The notes below the pieces were generated by a model. That model was not told the DNA's origin. It was given only the letters and a program-made list of their open reading frames with translations, and did no database searches. Source: DATEMK01 sp035275625 (GTDB taxonomy: Bacteria; Bacteroidota; Bacteroidia; AKYH767-A; OLB10). From it: 18,034 bases of DNA. The DNA lies in the NCBI GenBank assembly GCA_035275625.1, contig DATEMK010000241.1, positions 1 to 18,034 on the forward strand, in the 5' to 3' direction. Each line of letters opens with the position of its first letter. Positions within the stretch are counted from its first letter, which is position 1. Shown here piece after piece: positions 14,308-18,034 of the stretch. The position numbers and the translations under genes were made by a program.

Positions 14308-15261
14308 GTGAAAATCAGAAACGAAGTAAAAGTAGGAATCATTGTTACCGCAGCAATTGCAGGGTTAGTATGGGGAATTAACTATTTGAAAGGGGTTGAC
14401 ATTTTTTCACGGACCACAAAAGTTTATGCCATTTATGATAGTGTTGAAGGCCTTGTTAAATCTAATGCAGTAATTTTAAAAGGATACCGGATCGGGCAAG
14501 TGCAGGAGTTGAAATTCCTTCCCGATAAAAGCGGAAGAATGATTGCCACAATTTTAATCAGCCGTAAAGTTTTTGTTTCAAAAAACTCCAAAGCGCAAAT
14601 AATCAACAGTGATTTTTTCGGAGGCAAAGCAGTAAACATTGATTTGGGAAAAGATCCGCAACCCATAGCAGATGGTGATACGTTACAGTCAGAAGTGATC
14701 AGCGGATTATCAGAACAGATTGGCCCGATAAAAGACAAAGTCGAGAGTTTAATGCAATCACTGGATTCAGTTGCAAATTCTCTTCATTTATTATTAGATG
14801 AAAAAACGCGGCAAAATGTTTCCAAAAGTTTTGAAAGTCTTGCCAAAATTCTTGCAACCTTTGAAAGCGCTTCTACCCATCTTGACAATATGCTTTCTTC
14901 GGACCAAAGCAAACTGAACCGGATGATTGCAAATGCTGAATCCATCACTGACAATCTGAAAAAGAACAATGAAAAAATTTCGAACATCCTTAATAATTTT
15001 TCACAAATCAGCGATTCGCTTGCCAAAGCCAATCTCGCAAACACACTGATGAATGCAAACAAAGTAATGTCAGAAGCAGCAACCATCATGCAAAAAATAA
15101 ACAAAGGCGAAGGCACGCTTGGAATGCTTGTAAATAATGACAGCCTTTATAAAAATCTTTCCACCACCGCTGCTGATCTTGATAAACTGATTATTGATTT
15201 AAAAGCAAATCCGAAACGTTATGTTCATGTTTCAGTCTTTGGCGGTGGAAAAAACAAGTAA
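14308..15261 (+). CDS. MlaD/MCE-domain lipid-transport protein
   Basis: MCE proteins are the substrate-binding part of ABC-type systems that move phospholipids across the periplasm. The 317-residue product starts at GTG with KIRNEVKVGIIV, the usual opening in Bacteroidota. It has an N-terminal membrane anchor (about residues 9-28). A single MCE/MlaD domain (about 37-115) follows, with YDSVEGLVKSNAVILKGYRIGQV and FFGGKAVNIDLG. A long helical tail (about 130-270) is probably coiled-coil; in family members this part builds hexamers or needles. An ATG at 14306 is out of frame and runs straight into TGA, so GTG is the start. No MlaE or MlaF partner is in the window. The neighbours LptD and the amidase suggest a shared envelope-maintenance cluster. 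Confidence 0.88.
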   Translation: MKIRNEVKVGIIVTAAIAGLVWGINYLKGVDIFSRTTKVYAIYDSVEGLVKSNAVILKGYRIGQVQELKFLPDKSGRMIATILISRKVFVSKNSKAQIINSDFFGGKAVNIDLGKDPQPIADGDTLQSEVISGLSEQIGPIKDKVESLMQSLDSVANSLHLLLDEKTRQNVSKSFESLAKILATFESASTHLDNMLSSDQSKLNRMIANAESITDNLKKNNEKISNILNNFSQISDSLAKANLANTLMNANKVMSEAATIMQKINKGEGTLGMLVNNDSLYKNLSTTAADLDKLIIDLKANPKRYVHVSVFGGGKNK

Positions 15262-15303
15262 CGGCTTAGCAGCTGTAAGTTATTTTCAAAATAAAAATTC
15301 ATT

Positions 15304-16611
15304 GTGATAAGTAACACTGTTTTTATTATTCTGCTTTTAGCCGGCATTTTGCTTTTCACAAAAAATGTCCGAAAAATAACCCGCAACATCCGGTTGGGAA
15401 AAGAAGAGGACAGAAGTGATCATCCTGCCCTGCGATGGAAAACCATGGCGCGTGTTGCATTGGGCCAGTCAAAAATGATGGTGCGGCCTGTTGCTGCTTT
15501 TTTTCACATAATTATTTATGCAGGCTTTATTATTATCAATATTGAAGTGCTCGAAATTATTATTGACGGAGTTACAGGCACTCACAGGATATTTTCTTTC
15601 ATGGGATCTTTTTATGATTTCCTCATCGGGAGCTTTGAATTTCTCGCCTTAGGAGTTTTAATTGCGTGTATTGTTTTTCTTGCACGAAGAAATATTTTAA
15701 AGCTGAAAAGATTTTGGATGCGTGAAATGACTCCCTGGCCGCGCTCTGACGCAAACATTATCCTGGTCACCGAAATTGCACTGATGACTTTTTTTCTTAC
15801 CATGAATGCAGCAGATTATTTATTGCAGGGAAGCCATGAACATTATATAAAAGCCGGGGCATTTCCTGTCAGCAGCCTTTGGGCACATGTTTTTTCGGGG
15901 TATTCTGAAAACAGTTTAATAGGCATTGAGCGCACATGCTGGTGGTTGCATATTATCGGGATAATGGCATTTTTAAATTATGTTCCCTATTCAAAACATT
16001 TTCACATTTTCCTTGCCTTTCCAAATACTTATTACAGCAATTTGAATGCAAAAGGAAAATTTACTAATCCTGAAAATGTAACCCATGAAGTAAAGCTGAT
16101 GTTTGACCCTTCGGCATCTCCACCGCCAACTGACGCAAATGCAGCGCCTCAAAAGTTTGGCGCAAAAGATATTTTCGACCTTACCTGGAAACAATTAATG
16201 GATGCATACTCCTGCACTGAATGCGGCAGATGCACTTCGGTATGTCCTGCAAACATTACAGGAAAACTTTTATCACCGAGAAAAATAATGATGGACACGC
16301 GTGACCGGTTGGAAGAAGTCGGAAAAAATATTGATGCGAATAAAGAATTTAAAGAGGATGGAAAATCTTTGCTCAATGATTACATACTTCCTGAAGAACT
16401 CTGGGCATGCACTACCTGCAATGCATGTGTCGAAGCATGTCCTGTAAATATTGATCCGCTGTCAATCATTGTGGATATGAGAAGATTCATTGTTATGGAA
16501 CAAAGTGCAGCGCCAGCAGAATTGAATGGAATGTTTACACGCATGGAAAATAATGCAGCGCCCTGGCCCTATAGCCAGTCAGAAAGATTGAATTGGATAA
16601 ATAATGATTAA
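15304..16611 (+). CDS. Membrane-bound (Fe-S) protein with two 4Fe-4S motifs (HdrC/NarI-like)
   Basis: This is an electron-transfer subunit of 435 residues. The N-terminal ~240 residues hold about five membrane segments with histidines that could ligate heme b (His68, His216, His232/234), like the NarI-type cytochrome part of related reductases. The C-terminal soluble part has two ferredoxin motifs: CTECGRCTSVCPA (Cys304, 307, 310, 314) and CTTCNACVEACPV (Cys369, 372, 375, 379). Start is GTG at 15304, consistent with the hydrophobic N-terminus usual for the family. Its expected partner is the CCG-domain Fe-S protein at 17249, in many Bacteroidota directly next door but here separated by a toxin-antitoxin pair. 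The physiological donor and acceptor are not known to me; quinone-linked electron transfer is an inference from the membrane part. Confidence 0.86.
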   Translation: MISNTVFIILLLAGILLFTKNVRKITRNIRLGKEEDRSDHPALRWKTMARVALGQSKMMVRPVAAFFHIIIYAGFIIINIEVLEIIIDGVTGTHRIFSFMGSFYDFLIGSFEFLALGVLIACIVFLARRNILKLKRFWMREMTPWPRSDANIILVTEIALMTFFLTMNAADYLLQGSHEHYIKAGAFPVSSLWAHVFSGYSENSLIGIERTCWWLHIIGIMAFLNYVPYSKHFHIFLAFPNTYYSNLNAKGKFTNPENVTHEVKLMFDPSASPPPTDANAAPQKFGAKDIFDLTWKQLMDAYSCTECGRCTSVCPANITGKLLSPRKIMMDTRDRLEEVGKNIDANKEFKEDGKSLLNDYILPEELWACTTCNACVEACPVNIDPLSIIVDMRRFIVMEQSAAPAELNGMFTRMENNAAPWPYSQSERLNWINND

Positions 16612-16619
16612 ACTTTAAA

Positions 16620-16919
16620 ATGACCCGTCAAAAAATATTTGATCTTATTATTGCTTATTTTAAAGACAAACCGGTAAAAAAAATTTCTGTTTTTGGTTCT
16701 TATGCAACTGGAAAATATAATTCCGGTTCAGACATAGATTTAATTATAAGCTTAGAAAAACCTGTGGGGCTGATAAAGCTTTCCGGTTACAGGCTTGACC
16801 TTGAAAAAAAACTTGGAATACCAATTGATCTTGGAACTGAGAAAGGAATATCACCTTTCATTCTTCCTTATATCACAAAAGAAATTAAAGTAATTTATGA
16901 GCAGCCTCGAAAGAGATAA
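16620..16919 (+). CDS. mntA: MntA-like nucleotidyltransferase antitoxin
   Basis: This is a minimal nucleotidyltransferase of 99 residues. The signature GSX10DXD is complete: Gly26-Ser27 in VFGSYATGKYNSGSDIDL, then Asp38 and Asp40, with a third acidic residue, Asp70, in LGIPIDLG. In characterised MntA/HepT systems this enzyme neutralises its HEPN toxin by attaching AMP to the tyrosine of the RX4HXY motif. The start lies 8 bp after the stop of the Fe-S gene, and the end overlaps the toxin start by 23 bp, typical of a coupled antitoxin-toxin pair. All catalytic residues are present, so the antitoxin looks intact even though its partner is frameshifted. The assignment as an antitoxin rests on motif and context. 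Confidence 0.87.
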   Translation: MTRQKIFDLIIAYFKDKPVKKISVFGSYATGKYNSGSDIDLIISLEKPVGLIKLSGYRLDLEKKLGIPIDLGTEKGISPFILPYITKEIKVIYEQPRKR

Positions 16920-17157
16920 AGTCAGAATTCAACATGTTCTACAGGCAATAAAATATGTAGAAGAATTTGTAAAGGATTCTGATGTAAAATCTTTTATTAA
17001 AGATTATCTTCTTCAATCTGCTGTGATCAGGCAATTTGAAATCATTGGAGAGGCTGCAAATAATATTTCTAAAGAAACCGGGAATAAGTTTCCGGAGGTT
17101 GCCTGGGGAGAAATCAAAGGATTCCGCAACCTTTTAATTCATGAGTATTTCAGGTAG
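16897..17157 (+). CDS. hepT: HepT-like HEPN toxin, frameshifted near its 3' end
   Basis: This is a HEPN ribonuclease toxin of the DUF86/HepT family. The open frame gives 86 residues, short for a family usually about 110-140. The helical core is present (HVLQAIKYVEEF, then QSAVIRQFEIIGEAANNIS), as is the active site RX4HXY: Arg77, His82 and Tyr84 in FRNLLIHEYF. Right after this a TAG (17155-17157) stops translation. Adding one G to the GG at 17153-17154 gives HEYFRVD, the common family sequence, and opens another 32 codons ending in TGA at 17250-17252, for a normal 118-residue protein. So this is a one-base deletion or a sequencing error. Known toxins cut RNA or tRNA 4-mers; loss of the last helix probably impairs folding or dimerisation, but this is inference. 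Confidence 0.82.
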   Translation: MSSLERDKVRIQHVLQAIKYVEEFVKDSDVKSFIKDYLLQSAVIRQFEIIGEAANNISKETGNKFPEVAWGEIKGFRNLLIHEYFR

Positions 17158-17252
17158 ATTCAATCGAACTATGGAAAACAATTGAAGAGGATTTACCCGT
17201 TTTAAAAAAGCAACTTAAGAACATTTTGAAAAAACAATTTGGCAAAAAATGA
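17154..17252 (+). pseudogene. Displaced 3' end of hepT (32 codons in the -1 frame)
   Basis: In the frame starting at 17154 the DNA reads VDSIELWKTIEEDLPVL and then KKQLKNILKKQFGKK, stopping at TGA 17250-17252. This is the normal ending of HepT proteins (a final helix with an LW...I..DLP..K.QI pattern and a basic tail). It is out of frame with the upstream part by one base. The TGA overlaps the ATG of the following Fe-S gene as ATGA, the arrangement expected of a translationally coupled operon. This supports the view that the longer reading frame was the ancestral one. Confidence 0.8.
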
Positions 17253-18028
17253 AAATTAAAACAGCATCTGAATTTTTTGCAGAGAATGAAACTCCCGAAA
17301 TTCTTTTTTGGATCGGCTGTGCCAGCAGCTTTGATCAGCGTACGCAAAAAATAACAAAAGCAATTGCAAAGATTTTAACTCATGTTGGGATCAAATTCGC
17401 TGTTTTAGGAACTGAGGAAAGCTGCACCGGTGATCCTGCAAAACGCGCAGGCAATGAATTTCTTTTCCAGGTGCAGGCGATGACAAACATCCAGGTGTTG
17501 AATGGTTACAACATAAAAAAAATCGTCACGGGTTGCCCGCATTGTTTCAATACGATAAAAAATGAATACCCGCAATTGGGAGGCAGCTATGAAGTGCTTC
17601 ATCACAGCATGTTGCTGCAGCAATTAATCAATGACGGAAAATTAAAAGTGCAGGGAGGAAAATTTCTTGGAAAAAAAATTGTTTATCACGATGCGTGTTA
17701 TCTTGGAAGAGCGAATAATGTATATGAAGCGCCACGCGAAGTTATTCAGAAATTAGACGCTGATCTTGCTGAAATGAAACGCAGCCGCGCGAATGGTTTG
17801 TGCTGCGGTGCAGGAGGAGCGCAAATGTTTAAAGAACCGGAAAAAGGAGATAAAGATATTAATGTGGAACGGACTGAAGAAGCATTATCCGAAAAACCAA
17901 CTCACATTGCTGTTGCTTGTCCATTTTGTATGACTATGATGACCGATGGTGTAAAATTTTTTGATAAAGAAGCGGAAGTAAAAGTAATGGATATTGCCGA
18001 GCTGATTGCACAAGCGAATGAACTCTAA
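17249..18028 (+). CDS. CCG-domain (Fe-S) protein (HdrB/LldE-like)
   Basis: This is a soluble 259-residue protein with two cysteine-rich CCG domains (PF02754), as in HdrB and LldE, which bind unusual iron-sulfur clusters and pass electrons. The first half has Cys24 (WIGCASSFDQR), Cys59 in EESCTGDPAKRAGNE where the CCG pair is reduced to one Cys, and CPHC (Cys96, Cys99). The second half has Cys150 (YHDACYLGR), Cys185-Cys186 in GLCCGAGGAQMF, and CPFC (Cys224, Cys227). Comparable first-half variants are usual in this Bacteroidota family. It is the natural partner of the membrane Fe-S protein at 15304. Its start overlaps the displaced hepT stop as ATGA, so its translation may have been coupled to the toxin gene; with hepT now stopping 91 bp earlier, expression could be changed. 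Confidence 0.88.
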   Translation: MKIKTASEFFAENETPEILFWIGCASSFDQRTQKITKAIAKILTHVGIKFAVLGTEESCTGDPAKRAGNEFLFQVQAMTNIQVLNGYNIKKIVTGCPHCFNTIKNEYPQLGGSYEVLHHSMLLQQLINDGKLKVQGGKFLGKKIVYHDACYLGRANNVYEAPREVIQKLDADLAEMKRSRANGLCCGAGGAQMFKEPEKGDKDINVERTEEALSEKPTHIAVACPFCMTMMTDGVKFFDKEAEVKVMDIAELIAQANEL

Positions 18029-18034
18029 GTTTAA

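Noticed and set aside
17149..17160. Programmed -1 frameshift in hepT
   Set aside because: There is no slippery heptamer at TTTCAGGTAG and no evident downstream pseudoknot; a simple lost G in a GGG run explains it.

Overview
The window looks like a chromosomal segment of a Bacteroidota bacterium. Three things point there: a type IX secretion (T9SS) cargo with a gliding-motility type C-terminal domain next to a PorP/SprF-family gene; the Bacteroidota form of LptD; and AT-rich intergenic DNA with no strong Shine-Dalgarno sites and several GTG starts. I cannot place it below phylum level from sequence alone.

Layout. Bases 1-9729 (minus strand) hold a secreted surface-protein locus. It consists of a 3,160-residue protein made mostly of about 33 SprB-type repeats and ending in a T9SS type B sorting domain, followed 33 bp downstream by the start of a porP/sprF-like gene that runs off the window. 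This is the sprB-sprF arrangement known from gliding Flavobacterium. Bases 9730-10103 are intergenic apart from an apparent 38-codon membrane-peptide gene just behind lptD and a weak terminator-like hairpin. Bases 10104-12671 (minus) encode LptD. A 138-bp divergent region rich in GTTTAA/AACGTT motifs separates it from a plus-strand cluster: SPOR-tailed N-acetylmuramoyl-L-alanine amidase, MlaD/MCE lipid-transport protein, membrane-bound (Fe-S) protein, a nucleotidyltransferase/HEPN (MntA/HepT) toxin-antitoxin pair, and a soluble CCG-domain (Fe-S) protein.

How the genes fit together. LptD (LPS insertion), the amidase (peptidoglycan cleavage) and the MCE protein (phospholipid traffic) all act on the envelope. 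The two Fe-S genes look like partners, a membrane subunit with two 4Fe-4S sites and a HdrB-like CCG subunit. They are split by the toxin-antitoxin pair. The toxin gene has an apparent one-base deletion that removes its last helix but keeps the RX4HXY active site. Its displaced reading frame ends in an ATGA overlap with the second Fe-S gene.

Most notable points: the internal evolutionary history of the giant repeat array (a tandem three-repeat duplication, a second three-repeat block copied 13 repeats away, and a homogenised acidic block); the toxin-antitoxin module inside an Fe-S operon with a broken toxin; a probable unannotated small membrane protein; and two related intergenic elements on either side of the amidase gene.
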